A stretch of 64,000 nt of DNA from NCBI RefSeq assembly GCF_000143985.1, contig NC_014364.1:3720001-3784000 (forward strand), read 5' to 3'. Origin of the DNA: Sediminispirochaeta smaragdinae DSM 11293 (GTDB lineage Bacteria > Spirochaetota > Spirochaetia > DSM-16054 > Sediminispirochaetaceae). The position numbers and the translations under genes were made by a program. Positions 16,584-26,206 of this stretch are shown one piece after another (within the stretch, counting starts at the first letter, position 1; every line of letters begins with the position of its first letter). A model generated the notes under the pieces. The model was given only the letters and a program-made list of their open reading frames with translations, did no database searches and had not been told where the DNA came from.

Positions 16584-17312
16584 CTACAGTCCGTGTCGTT
16601 TTACGATCTCCCGGGCCTGCGGCGAATCGAGGAATTCGCCGAAACGAACCGTTGCATCACCGGCAGGGGCGTCCGGCATACTTCTGGCAACGATGTAGAT
16701 GGGGCTGTAATAGCTCTCGGGAACATCAACGTAACCGGCGATCTTCTCTTTAATCGCAAGCACATCGGTCAGATTTATAAAACCGAAGTCGACCTCCCCA
16801 CTGATCAGATAGGCGGAAACCTGGGGTACGGTACCAACCTGTATCAGCTTGTCCGCCACCTTATCCGCAAGGCCGCTATGTTCCAGGTATTCGGTTGCGG
16901 CAATGCCGTAGATAGCCATTTTGGGGTCCGGCAAGGCAATGCGATCGACGTCCGCGGCCGTCAGCCTGCCAAGATCCGCAGGCCCGGCATCCTTTGCGGC
17001 CGCAAGCACCAATCGTCCGTTGCCGACAATGTACTCCTGATCGAAGGGAAGCTTTACCTTATCGAAGAAGCTTTTATCTCCCACCACAAGATCGACCACG
17101 CCGCTTCTCTTCGCCTGGGTGGTGACCTGCCCCATGTTGCCGTAGATGTGTTCGACGGTGATGCCGGTCTTGCTGGTGAACAGCTGGCTCAGATCATCGA
17201 CAAGGGCCCGGTAGCCGGCACCTGCGGCAATCGTCATGCTTTCGGCGCTCACCGAGCCAATCACCGTCACAATCGCCAAGACGATCAGCACAATAGTTTT
17301 TCCACGCTTCAT
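16584..17312 (-). CDS. Molybdate/tungstate-type ABC substrate-binding protein (ModA-like)
   Basis: 242 residues with a signal peptide (MKRGKTIVLIVLAIVTVIGSVSA, then ESMTIAAGAG). I start at ATG 17312 behind AAGGAGAAAG; the open frame continues 50 codons further into the ATPase gene and is not needed. ModA-like features are AAGAGYRALVDDLSQLF, HIYGNMGQVTTQ, DLVVGDKSFFDK and IALPDPKMAIYGIAA, plus the C-terminal VDFGFINLTDV. It is located between the ATPase and permease genes. Confidence 0.86.
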   Translation of the reverse strand: MKRGKTIVLIVLAIVTVIGSVSAESMTIAAGAGYRALVDDLSQLFTSKTGITVEHIYGNMGQVTTQAKRSGVVDLVVGDKSFFDKVKLPFDQEYIVGNGRLVLAAAKDAGPADLGRLTAADVDRIALPDPKMAIYGIAATEYLEHSGLADKVADKLIQVGTVPQVSAYLISGEVDFGFINLTDVLAIKEKIAGYVDVPESYYSPIYIVARSMPDAPAGDATVRFGEFLDSPQAREIVKRHGL

Positions 17313-17325
17313 TTCTTTCTCCTTA

Positions 17326-18030
17326 TTATCGCCGTGCAAAAACGGCGTTGCGTTCCAGGTACTCAAGCTGGCGATCGAGCCAGGCCCTATCCTCCCTCCC
17401 CTCGTTGATGGCAAGGATCCTGTCGGCATAGCGGAGGGCGTTCGAAAGGTCGTGGGTGACATGAATAATCGGTATCTTTCGTTCTCTGCCGACCTTGATA
17501 ATCATCTCCTGAAGGATGATGCGGTTTTCAATATCGAGAGCGGAAAATGGTTCGTCCAAAAGCAGCATATTGGGGGACATGGCAAGGATACGGCAGAGGG
17601 CCGCACGCTGTCGCTCTCCCCCCGAGATCTTATCGGGGCGACGATCGGCAAGATGAGCGATTCCGCTCGCCTCAAGGAGCTCCATGGGATCGGGACCGCC
17701 GTTATGGGCAAAGGCAAGGTTCTCCCGGATCGTCATATGAGGAAAGAGGGTATACTCTTGGGTGACAAGTCCGACCCGACGCCCCTGCGGAGGAAGGTGT
17801 ATGTGCGCCTGCTTATCGAAAAAAACGGTATCGCCAAGTCGAATAAAGCCTTCGCCTGGGCGCATGAAACCGGCAATTATCCGTAACAGTGTTGTTTTAC
17901 CGGCTCCTGATGGTCCGACAACCGCAAGGACCTCGCCCGGTCGACACGAAAAGGATAGTTCCACGGTAAAGCGATCGAGCTTCGTACCGATTTCCATCTC
18001 GAATTCAGGGAACGCTGCTTGTGCTGTCAA
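17326..18030 (-). CDS. Molybdate/tungstate-type ABC transporter ATPase (ModC-like, short)
   Basis: 234-residue ABC ATPase with Walker A GPSGAGKTT, Q-loop VTQEYTLFPHMT, signature ISGGERQRAAL, Walker B LLLDEPFSALD and H-loop HVTHD. The C-terminal TOBE domain of full ModC (about 350 residues) is absent. The start is TTG 18030 with AAGGAG 10 bases upstream. First gene of the leftward cluster, divergent from a MarR gene 143 bp away. Confidence 0.87.
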   Translation of the reverse strand: MTAQAAFPEFEMEIGTKLDRFTVELSFSCRPGEVLAVVGPSGAGKTTLLRIIAGFMRPGEGFIRLGDTVFFDKQAHIHLPPQGRRVGLVTQEYTLFPHMTIRENLAFAHNGGPDPMELLEASGIAHLADRRPDKISGGERQRAALCRILAMSPNMLLLDEPFSALDIENRIILQEMIIKVGRERKIPIIHVTHDLSNALRYADRILAINEGREDRAWLDRQLEYLERNAVFARR

Positions 18031-18108
18031 TATAGAGAAGCTCCTTCACGCTTAGATGATCACTCTATACTACCATTATCCTTCACAACACACAATGGCA
18101 ATGCGACA

Positions 18109-18150
18109 TTGACAAAAAAGTCGGCATACAGTATTTTATTAGCCGGCTAA
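18109..18150 (+). promoter_or_regulatory. Promoter and palindromic operator of the MarR-ABC exporter operon
   Basis: TTGACA (18109-18114), 17-base spacer, TATTTT (18132-18137). The perfect 12-bp palindrome TTAGCCGGCTAA (18139-18150) spans the expected start point. This is the usual place for MarR autorepression. Confidence 0.7.
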
Positions 18151-18173
18151 GTATTCATAAGGATGCGATCGAT

Positions 18174-18608
18174 ATGAACAAGGAACTATTACTTTTCACC
18201 TTCCTCTCCGTAGCAAAAGAGCTACATAAGCAAGCCTTCGGCCTTGTGGAGGAGATCGGTGTGCATCACGGTCAGCCGCGTTTGGTTAATCTCTTGAGAG
18301 AAAAGGACGGACGGTCCCTTAGTGAAATAGCAGGCCTCCTCCATTCAGAAACGGCGACCATATCCAAGATGGTCAAACGGATGGAACATGCAGGCTATCT
18401 TGTTCGGCGCAGCGATCCGAACGATAACCGGGTGACCAGAATTTTTCTCTCGGCTTCGGGGCGTGCTTTGGGAGATAAGATCGACGAGCTGCATCAGAAG
18501 ATGAATGATCTGCTCTGCGCCCCCCTTAGCAATGAGGAAGAGAGAACCTTGCACACTATCCTGAAAAAAATTCAGGCTGCAATCCAAGAAAACGAGAAAC
18601 AATCATGA
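18174..18608 (+). CDS. MarR-family transcriptional regulator
   Basis: 144 residues, winged-helix MarR protein. SLSEIAGLLHSETATISKMVKRMEHAGYLVRRSDPNDNRVTRIFL in pieces gives the recognition helix and wing, with the typical D-x-R wing motif. Its stop overlaps the start of an ABC exporter gene by 4 bp (ATGA). It probably represses its own operon through the palindrome at 18139-18150 and is relieved by a compound the exporter removes. Confidence 0.92.
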   Translation: MNKELLLFTFLSVAKELHKQAFGLVEEIGVHHGQPRLVNLLREKDGRSLSEIAGLLHSETATISKMVKRMEHAGYLVRRSDPNDNRVTRIFLSASGRALGDKIDELHQKMNDLLCAPLSNEEERTLHTILKKIQAAIQENEKQS

Positions 18609-20350
18609 ATTCATTCAAGCGTATTCTGAAATTCATGCGGCCCTACCTCCCCTTTGCCATTCTCGGGCCGCTTTTAATGCTCCTGGAGGTGGCCATGGAC
18701 CTCATCCAGCCCAGGTTGATGGAGAAAATCGTCGATATCGGTCTTGCCAATTTCGACTACCACTACATCCTGAAGACGGGTTTGATGATGGCGGCTGCGG
18801 CCGTGGTAGGGGTCCTGGGAGGGGCAGGATGCTCCTTTTTTTCCACGCTTGCAGGAGTGGGCATGGGTACCGATCTGAGAAGCAGGCTCTATAGTCATAT
18901 TCAGAGGCTTTCCACCTCCGATATCGATCGGCTGAGTACCGGCAGTCTGGTAACCCGCCTGACAAACGATATCATCCAGATTCAGGAAATCTCGATTATG
19001 ATGCTTAGGATTCTTGTCAGGGCGCCGCTTCAGATCATCGGAAGCCTCATCATGGCAATACTCATCAGCCCGCGCCTTTCGCTCATCCTCGTACTCCTCA
19101 TTCCCCTGTTGTTGCTGTCGATCACGATAATCATGCGTCGATCCTTTCCCCTTTTTACCCAGGTACAAGAACGGATAGACGGAATCAACACGGTCACCCA
19201 GGAGGCGCTCAGCGGCGTTCGGGTCATAAAGGCCTTTGCCAGGGAAGAGTTTGAGACGGAGCGCTTCGCCAAGGCAAACGGCACATTGGTAAAGACGATG
19301 GAAAAAGCGGCTACCATGATCGCCTGGATACATCCCGTCATGATCCTTTTGCTCAACGGAGGCATTGCACTGGCTCTCTACTTCGGCGGGACCCTCAATA
19401 CCCAGGGGCCCCTCACCACGGGAGAGCTTATGGCCTTCCTTAATTATCTTATGCAGCTTTTGATGTCTCTCATGATGGTCAGTATGGTCCTTATTCGTTT
19501 TTCCCGAGGAGAGGCTTCGGCAAAGAGAATCATGGAAGTCTTCGACACACATCCCAATCTTCGAAACCCGGCAGAGCCGAAACACCTTTCTGATCCACAG
19601 GGAGAAATCCTCTTCGACAAGGTCTCCTTCAATTACGGAAAGAACGAAGAGGAACGAGATATCCTCGATAGCATCAGCTTCACCCTACAGGCCGGACGTA
19701 CCACCGGTATCATCGGGACTACCGGCTCGGGGAAGTCGACCTTGGTCCATCTGCTGACGAGACTCTACGATGTTGCTTCGGGAAGGATACTCCTGGACGG
19801 GGTCGATATCCGGGAGCTCAACCAGGAGGATCTCCGCACTCTCATCACCGTGGTACCCCAGCAGGCAATGCTTTTTTCCGGTACGATCCGTGAAAACATC
19901 ACCTTCGGAAAGCCGGAGGCCACCGACAGTCAAATCCTCGAAGCGGCAGAGGTTGCACAGATACGAGACTTTATCGATAAAAATGCAGAGGGACTGGACA
20001 CCGTGCTGCAGCAGCGGGGAGTCAATCTTTCAGGGGGACAGAAACAGCGCCTTTGCATCGCACGGGCCCTGCTCCCCTCCCCTCCTGTTCTGATTCTCGA
20101 CGATAGTACCAGTGCCCTTGATGCAAAAACCGCATACCGTCTGCAGCAGGCCCTTTGCGAAAAGCGGAGCAGAATGACCACCATTATCATTGCCCAGCGT
20201 ATCGCGTCGATCAGGGAAGCGGACTCGATCATCGTCCTTGACGACGGTGCAGTCGTCGATATGGCGCCTCACGAGGTGTTGCTGCAACGCTGCGGGCTTT
20301 ACCGCGATATTGTACGGTCCCAGGAAGGAGAGGGGGTGCTCCATGTCTAA
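18605..20350 (+). CDS. Heterodimeric ABC exporter subunit with degenerate ATP site
   Basis: 581 residues: six membrane helices (ABC_membrane) and then an ATPase domain from about 340. Walker A is GTTGSGKST and the signature LSGGQKQR. The Walker B is followed by Asp (LILDDSTSALD) where catalytic Glu is expected, and the switch His is Gln (IIAQRIASI). This is the pattern of the non-catalytic half in TM287/288-, LmrCD- or BmrCD-like exporters. It overlaps the partner gene by 8 bp. Likely job: drug or lipid efflux under MarR control. Confidence 0.92.
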   Translation: MNSFKRILKFMRPYLPFAILGPLLMLLEVAMDLIQPRLMEKIVDIGLANFDYHYILKTGLMMAAAAVVGVLGGAGCSFFSTLAGVGMGTDLRSRLYSHIQRLSTSDIDRLSTGSLVTRLTNDIIQIQEISIMMLRILVRAPLQIIGSLIMAILISPRLSLILVLLIPLLLLSITIIMRRSFPLFTQVQERIDGINTVTQEALSGVRVIKAFAREEFETERFAKANGTLVKTMEKAATMIAWIHPVMILLLNGGIALALYFGGTLNTQGPLTTGELMAFLNYLMQLLMSLMMVSMVLIRFSRGEASAKRIMEVFDTHPNLRNPAEPKHLSDPQGEILFDKVSFNYGKNEEERDILDSISFTLQAGRTTGIIGTTGSGKSTLVHLLTRLYDVASGRILLDGVDIRELNQEDLRTLITVVPQQAMLFSGTIRENITFGKPEATDSQILEAAEVAQIRDFIDKNAEGLDTVLQQRGVNLSGGQKQRLCIARALLPSPPVLILDDSTSALDAKTAYRLQQALCEKRSRMTTIIIAQRIASIREADSIIVLDDGAVVDMAPHEVLLQRCGLYRDIVRSQEGEGVLHV

Positions 20351-22184
20351 GCCCAAAACCACGGCACCAGGGGTTACCGCCCTACCCGGCCGGGGAGTCG
20401 GTCATGGTTCCGCAGGTATGTTCAAAACAGAGAAAGCAGAGGTGAAAAACAGTCGTAAAACCATCCGGCGCTTCTGGGACTATATGAAAGCGTACAAAAT
20501 ACGGCTGCTCTTTGTCGTTTTCCTGGTCCTCGTTGCTTCCCTCCAGCAAATGCTGACACCATGGCTGATCAGCATTGCCATCGATCGTTACATCCTTCCC
20601 GGTGACCTTTCAGGGCTGTTGCGAATCGTCCTTATCATGGGAGGCCTAATCGCCATCGTTGCCGCAGCGGGCTGGCTTCAACAATATATGATGATCAGAA
20701 TCAGCCAGGATACCTTGGGAACGCTTCGCCGGCAGCTCTTTTCTCACCTCCAGCGTCTCGATTTGAAATATTACGACAGCCACACCCACGGCGAACTCAT
20801 GAGCCGATTTACCAATGATATCGAGAATATCAGCAACGCCATGTCACAGGTGGTTACGCAGTTTCTTTCCAGTGTTATCGCCATTCTCGGCGTGCTTGTG
20901 ATGATGTTCATCCTCAATCCCCCCCTTGCCTTCGTCACCCTTGCGACCGTTCCTTTGATCTTTGTGGTGACGAAAGTAATTGGAAAAAGGACAAGGGAAA
21001 GCTTCAAACAGCAGCAACGCCTTTTGGGTACTATCAACGGACATATAGAAGAAAGCATCACAGGAACGACGATCATACGCCTCTTCAGGAGGGAGGCTGC
21101 GGAAGAGAAGACCCTTGATTCGATGAACCGTGAGCTGAAACACGCAAGTACCAAGGCCCAGGTCCTGGCGGGACTCATGGGGCCGCTGATGAACCTTACC
21201 AATAATATCCGATACGCCGTCGTTGCCGCGGCAGGGGGTGTCTTCGGTATCATGGGGATTGCGAGCGTCGGAACCATAGCAGCATTTCTCAATTATACAC
21301 GGCAATTCGGTCGCCCCATAAGCCAGATCGCCCAGCTCTACAACTCGATTCTCTCGGCCCTCGCCGGAGCCGAAAGGGTATTCGAGGTTCTTGATCAGCG
21401 CCCGGAAATCTTCTCCCCCGACAATGGAGCGGCGCCGTCCGCCTTACGTGGTGAGGTCACATTCCGGCATGTAAACTTTTGCTACGTGCAAGGAAAGCCT
21501 ATACTAAAGGATATCAACCTGCACGCTGCACCGGGTAGTAATATAGCACTGGTGGGACCCACGGGAGCGGGAAAGACAACGATTATCAACCTCCTCACCC
21601 GGTTTTACGACATAGGCAGCGGAGAAATTCTCATCGATGGAAAAGCTATTGGAGAATATGATCTTACCGCTCTGCGCAGAAATCTCGGCCTTGTTCTTCA
21701 GGACACATTTCTCTTCAGGGGAACGGTGATGGATAATATCCGCTACGGTAATATGGAGGCCGACGATGATGCGGTATATGCAGCAGCCCGCTCCTCCAGG
21801 GCCCATCATTTCATTCGCCATCTGCCGGAAGCCTACCAAACCATGCTTTCCGAAGAGGGAGGAAACCTCAGCCAGGGGCAGCGGCAGCTGATATCCATCG
21901 CCCGGGCCCTCCTTGCAAACCCTTCGATCCTTATCCTTGACGAAGCAACCAGCAGTGTCGATTCCCGCACCGAATTCCTTATACAGGAAGGTATGTCGGA
22001 ACTCATGAAGGGGCGGACCTCGTTTGTCATTGCCCACCGACTTTCCACCATTCGCGGGGCCGATATGATCCTGGTGCTGAAGGAAGGAACCATTGTCGAA
22101 CGGGGAAATCATCAAGAGCTGCTAAAGCAAAACGGCTTTTATGCCGGTCTCCATGCTACTCATTTTGAAACGGAACTGCGATAA
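20343..22184 (+). CDS. Heterodimeric ABC exporter subunit with catalytic Walker B
   Basis: 613 residues. It starts at ATG 20343 inside the end of the partner gene, with GGAGAGGG upstream. An extra N-terminal stretch of about 45 residues precedes the first membrane helix, typical of the larger partner. The ATPase domain has GPTGAGKTT, signature LSQGQRQL, catalytic LILDEATSSVD and the switch histidine (IAHRLSTI). Together with the preceding subunit it should form one functional pump with one active and one degenerate ATP site. Confidence 0.93.
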   Translation: MSKPKTTAPGVTALPGRGVGHGSAGMFKTEKAEVKNSRKTIRRFWDYMKAYKIRLLFVVFLVLVASLQQMLTPWLISIAIDRYILPGDLSGLLRIVLIMGGLIAIVAAAGWLQQYMMIRISQDTLGTLRRQLFSHLQRLDLKYYDSHTHGELMSRFTNDIENISNAMSQVVTQFLSSVIAILGVLVMMFILNPPLAFVTLATVPLIFVVTKVIGKRTRESFKQQQRLLGTINGHIEESITGTTIIRLFRREAAEEKTLDSMNRELKHASTKAQVLAGLMGPLMNLTNNIRYAVVAAAGGVFGIMGIASVGTIAAFLNYTRQFGRPISQIAQLYNSILSALAGAERVFEVLDQRPEIFSPDNGAAPSALRGEVTFRHVNFCYVQGKPILKDINLHAAPGSNIALVGPTGAGKTTIINLLTRFYDIGSGEILIDGKAIGEYDLTALRRNLGLVLQDTFLFRGTVMDNIRYGNMEADDDAVYAAARSSRAHHFIRHLPEAYQTMLSEEGGNLSQGQRQLISIARALLANPSILILDEATSSVDSRTEFLIQEGMSELMKGRTSFVIAHRLSTIRGADMILVLKEGTIVERGNHQELLKQNGFYAGLHATHFETELR

Positions 22185-22432
22185 AACAACAAAAATGCAT
22201 TATGTTTTTATTATATGCTCATAAACCGTGTCGGGAAGGAGCCCTTTACAGAAAGAGGTAAACACGATAAGCACAAAAGGAGAAAACTGGGAAAAGAGAT
22301 CATTTAGTAGCCAATGATAACTGAAAGTAGTATCATACATAGGGGTGTGCAATCTTTCTTTTTTGTAATTTCGTTATCCCCTCACGATATTCCTTCCCCG
22401 CAACGTAAAGCTGCGCAGCATGGATCTGAGAA

Positions 22433-23572
22433 ATGAACTGTGACCTTTGCCCGATTGCTGTCGCAACCTTCGATCAAGATATCAGGCTACTTCACGCCAA
22501 TGCTTCGTTCCGAACCTTGTTTGGAGTGAAGGATACCGATATCATCGTTGGCCTGCCAATCTCATATTTCCTTCCGGATCTCCGCGACAACGAGGCAATC
22601 ATAGAAGCTATCAGGAGAACCGGTACCTTCACAAATTTATCCCATAGTTTCCGTCGCAAAAAGAGGAAACGACGCAAAGAGTTGATTACTGTGGCGGTCC
22701 AGTTTTTTTCAAGGGACAAGGAAAGCGTTTCAGCATCCTTTATGGAAGTTGGCATACCGCTCTTCAGTAAAGAGCTGGCGGAATTCACCTTTGCCAATTC
22801 TTCTCACTGGATAGCGGAGACAGATGAAAAAGGGGTTTACACCTTTACATCCGAACACGTTCACTATCTGTTGGGAAAGAGTCCTAATTATTTCATAGGA
22901 AAGAAAATAGATGATACGATACTGCCTGAAGACCGGCCAAAAGTCAGAACGATTCTAAAAAAACATCAAAATGAGGAAACAATAGAGAGTCATTATCTCA
23001 AGCGGATGTTCGGTGCCGACGGAGAGATAAAAATCATGGCCACCACCGTGGTCTCTCTTTTCGACCGGAAAGGTACATTGAGAGGATTGCGGGAAATCAG
23101 CAAGGATATAACGGCATCCTATCGAAAGAACAAAAAGATCAAGGCCATGGAGCAGAAGATTTCCGATTTGCAGGCGGCAGTCAGGATCATCCTCAGTGAA
23201 GAGTTCAGGCAGAAGGCAATACCTCCGAAAAACATCTCTCCGCTCATGCTTGTCGTTAACGCAGTCCTTCTTAATATAGAACACGACCCGGAGGAAATCC
23301 GAAACAAGAAAATAGCCTATCTAAAGGAGTTCTTCGCAAACCCCACGCACCTGCTTAACGATAGGCTCACGAGTCTGACGAGCAGAGAACTCCAGATAGC
23401 AGGACTGATTCGCGACGGCTACACATCAAAAGAGATCGCTTCCATTATGCATATGTCTTCGCGTACCGTCGAAAATTACCGCCAGTCAATCAGGAAAAAA
23501 CTTGGTATCATCCACTCTTCCGTTAGCCTAAAGGAGACTTTGGAACAAATTTTCTCGGAAAACGCTACGTAA
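22433..23572 (+). CDS. PAS-domain LuxR-type transcriptional regulator
   Basis: 379 residues. It has two PAS-like segments (about 8-115 and 120-235, the second with SSHWIAETDEKGVYTFTSEHV in pieces and a PAC-like ending), a short coiled linker, and a C-terminal LuxR/GerE helix-turn-helix (LTSRELQIAGLIRDGYTSKEIA, SSRTVENYRQSIRKKLGI). There is no receiver domain or DNA-contacting kinase. It probably senses a small ligand or redox state through PAS and controls nearby genes. The ribosome site is weak. It stands alone upstream of the chemoreceptor genes. Confidence 0.85.
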   Translation: MNCDLCPIAVATFDQDIRLLHANASFRTLFGVKDTDIIVGLPISYFLPDLRDNEAIIEAIRRTGTFTNLSHSFRRKKRKRRKELITVAVQFFSRDKESVSASFMEVGIPLFSKELAEFTFANSSHWIAETDEKGVYTFTSEHVHYLLGKSPNYFIGKKIDDTILPEDRPKVRTILKKHQNEETIESHYLKRMFGADGEIKIMATTVVSLFDRKGTLRGLREISKDITASYRKNKKIKAMEQKISDLQAAVRIILSEEFRQKAIPPKNISPLMLVVNAVLLNIEHDPEEIRNKKIAYLKEFFANPTHLLNDRLTSLTSRELQIAGLIRDGYTSKEIASIMHMSSRTVENYRQSIRKKLGIIHSSVSLKETLEQIFSENAT

Positions 23573-23692
23573 AAATTACCCTTACCAAAGTACTCTTAGC
23601 GTATACCGTTCAATTGCAAACCATATACTCCCAGTCTACAATTTTTGTAACTATCCGAAGGTATACTTTATCTCTTTTGCCAGGGAGGGCAT

Positions 23693-25648
23693 ATGTTCAA
23701 AAACATGAAGATAGGGACAAAGCTTGTCTCCATAAGCTTTGTCATTCTCGTACTGTCTCTCGGGGCGGTGGGCTACGTATCCATAAGCAAAGCAAGGGAC
23801 GGGTTGCTCAATCTGGAATACGAGCAAATGAACTATCGTCTTGCGGAATTATCCGAAGCCATCGAGAACATCCTTACAACAGAACAAAAGGTTGTTATCG
23901 GTATCGGAACCAGTGCACAGATAAAGGACTGGGCCGCGACAAAAAGCAACGAAGCGATGGTCGTATTAAGTCGATATCTTCGGGAAATTGTAGACGACCA
24001 TGATCTTGGCGGAAATTATCAATCGCTCTTTGTGACGGACGAAAAGGGAACTGCAGTGGCCTCCTCCGATGACGACGCCATTGGTCTCCAGCTGAGGGAA
24101 AGAGATTATTTCAAGAAGGCAAAGGAGGGTTCCGCTGCCTTTGGCCAGGTCATAGAGAATGTAATGACAAACGCTCCGGTCATACCCATTAGCGTTCCTC
24201 TCTACACAGATGGAGAGTTCAGGGGTGCTCTGGTTGCATTGGTAGACCTGTCGGTGTTGAAAGAGATGACGCTGGATGCCAAGATAGGTGAGACCGGATA
24301 CGCCTTTATAACAGACTCCGAAGGAGTTATCATTGCCCATCCCGAGGAGAGCATCGTTTTTTCGACAAATGTGAGGGAACTTGCCGGCATGGAGCAAATC
24401 GCCGGAGAAATGGCGAACGGCGAAAGCGGCATCGATGAGTATTCTTTCGAAGGCGAGACAAAAACCGCCGGTTTTACTCCCATCAAACTTACCAATTGGT
24501 CCATAGCCCTGACCTTATCGAACGAGGAATTTCTCGCTCCGGTAGCCACCGTTACAAGGGCGATCATCATCATTGCGGCAGTCTCCTTGCTTATCGCCTT
24601 CTTCGCCTTTTTCTTCTTTTCCCGAAGCCTCACCAAACCGATCAACCAGGGGGTCGGCTTTGCCGATCAGATTGCAAGCGGCCAACTCGACGCACAATTG
24701 CATAATCGAAACAATGACGAGATAGGCAGGCTTGTAGGGGCCTTAACAAAGATGAAGGAGAATCTGATTCATACCATCTCGCAGGTCAAGCTATCCACAT
24801 CGCAAGTATCTACGGGAAGTCAGCAGCTCAGCAGTACAGCCGAGCAACTTTCTCAAGGGGCCACGGAACAGGCCGCATCGGTAGAGGAGGTTTCCTCCTC
24901 TATGGAGGAGATGAGCGCAAACATCAGTCAGAATGCCGATAATGCGATGCAGACGGAAAAGATTGCAATCCAGGCCGCATCGGATGCGGAAGCGAGCGGG
25001 AATGCCGTTATGGAGGCGGTAAACGCCCTCAACCAGATTGCCGAAAAAATCACCATTATCGAAGAGATAGCGCGGCAGACAAACATGCTTTCGCTAAACG
25101 CTTCCATCGAAGCCGCAAGGGCGGGAGAGCACGGAAAGGGATTTGCCGTGGTCGCCGCAGAGGTAGGAAAACTTGCGGCAAGGAGCAAGAGTGCCGCCGG
25201 GGAAATAGGGAACCTCTCGACATCTTCGGTCGCGGTCGCCGACAAGGCACAGCAAATGCTGACAAAACTGGTACCCAATATTCATAAGACGGCCGAATTG
25301 GTCCAGGAGATCAGCGCGGCCAGCAGGGAACAGAGTAAGGGTGCGGAACAGATCAATGTGGCGATCAGTCAACTCGATGAGGTTATTCAGCAAAATGCCT
25401 CGGCTTCCGAAGAGATGGCATCGGTTGCCACCGAACTGAACAACCAGGCCCAGGAGCTGCAGAGGGCGATAGACTACTTTGTCATTGACGAACGTGAAAA
25501 TACGAAGCGGGAGTACCCGATAGCAGTGGAGGCCCCCCGACAGGTCCCCAAACAGGCAATCAAGCACATAACGCGAAAAAATCCGGAAATGGAGACCGCC
25601 ATCACACTTTCATCCAAGATCGATTCAGATGACTTTGAGCAGTTTTAA
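23693..25648 (+). CDS. Methyl-accepting chemotaxis protein with periplasmic Cache domain
   Basis: 651 residues. It has a membrane helix near 8-30 and a periplasmic double-Cache region to about 280 ([19 protein letters not shown] is typical). A second helix near 285-305 and a HAMP domain follow, then a long signalling coiled coil. The conserved tip reads [22 protein letters not shown] in pieces, with [13 protein letters not shown]. It receives an external small molecule, often an amino or carboxylic acid for this domain, and passes the signal through CheW to CheA. GGGAGGG precedes the ATG, and cheW follows after 12 bp. Confidence 0.94.
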   Translation: MFKNMKIGTKLVSISFVILVLSLGAVGYVSISKARDGLLNLEYEQMNYRLAELSEAIENILTTEQKVVIGIGTSAQIKDWAATKSNEAMVVLSRYLREIVDDHDLGGNYQSLFVTDEKGTAVASSDDDAIGLQLRERDYFKKAKEGSAAFGQVIENVMTNAPVIPISVPLYTDGEFRGALVALVDLSVLKEMTLDAKIGETGYAFITDSEGVIIAHPEESIVFSTNVRELAGMEQIAGEMANGESGIDEYSFEGETKTAGFTPIKLTNWSIALTLSNEEFLAPVATVTRAIIIIAAVSLLIAFFAFFFFSRSLTKPINQGVGFADQIASGQLDAQLHNRNNDEIGRLVGALTKMKENLIHTISQVKLSTSQVSTGSQQLSSTAEQLSQGATEQAASVEEVSSSMEEMSANISQNADNAMQTEKIAIQAASDAEASGNAVMEAVNALNQIAEKITIIEEIARQTNMLSLNASIEAARAGEHGKGFAVVAAEVGKLAARSKSAAGEIGNLSTSSVAVADKAQQMLTKLVPNIHKTAELVQEISAASREQSKGAEQINVAISQLDEVIQQNASASEEMASVATELNNQAQELQRAIDYFVIDERENTKREYPIAVEAPRQVPKQAIKHITRKNPEMETAITLSSKIDSDDFEQF

Positions 25649-25660
25649 AAGGAGTGGAAT

Positions 25661-26188
25661 ATGAGTGAAGAACCTATCACCAGAACCTTTCTTACCTTCT
25701 CTCTGGCAGATGAGTCGTATGCAATCGATATTCACTGGGTGAGGGAGGTCCTTGCCTACCAAAAGGTGACACGGGTCCCCAGGGCGCCTGATATTCTTTC
25801 GGGAGTTATCAATATCCGGGGGAAAGTGATCCCTGTTATCGACCTAAGGCAAAACCTCCGGTTAGGCGAAAGTAAAACTCCCGGACAAAGTACATCGATC
25901 ATTGTGCTTGAGATTAATCTCGAGGAAACCCTTTCCATGGGGATTATTGTAGACGATGTTCATGAGGTCATCGAAATTGAGAATGCCCAGATCCAGTCGA
26001 CACAAAACATCCGCAACTTTCAGGACACAATGGTGGTCAAGGAGATAGCAAAGGAAGATGATAATCTCATTATGATTCTCGATCTTGAAGGCTTACTCGA
26101 CCGCGATAGTCTCACCGTCATTGCCGGTTATGAAAATGAAAGCCATAGGGAATCCGGCCATTTAACGGGAAGCACCGCATCGGTATAA
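25661..26188 (+). CDS. cheW: Chemotaxis coupling protein CheW
   Basis: 175-residue SH3-like adaptor that links receptors to CheA. Family marks are FLTFSLADESYAIDIHWVREVL, VTRVPRAPDILSGVINIRGKVIPVIDLR in pieces, and a late GIIVDDVHEV. It is cotranscribed with the chemoreceptor 12 bp upstream (AAAGGAG site). It probably serves that receptor specifically, since no other che genes are present. Confidence 0.93.
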   Translation: MSEEPITRTFLTFSLADESYAIDIHWVREVLAYQKVTRVPRAPDILSGVINIRGKVIPVIDLRQNLRLGESKTPGQSTSIIVLEINLEETLSMGIIVDDVHEVIEIENAQIQSTQNIRNFQDTMVVKEIAKEDDNLIMILDLEGLLDRDSLTVIAGYENESHRESGHLTGSTASV

Positions 26189-26206
26189 AAGCGGATACCT
26201 ACGTTC

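Noticed and set aside
17313-17462. 50-codon N-terminal extension of the ModA-like protein
   Set aside because: It would overlap the ATPase gene, and the internal ATG at 17312 has AAGGAG and begins a clear signal peptide.
18674-19585. 303-codon open frame on the minus strand
   Set aside because: It is antisense to the ABC exporter gene, which has all motifs; the frame has odd composition and no start signal.
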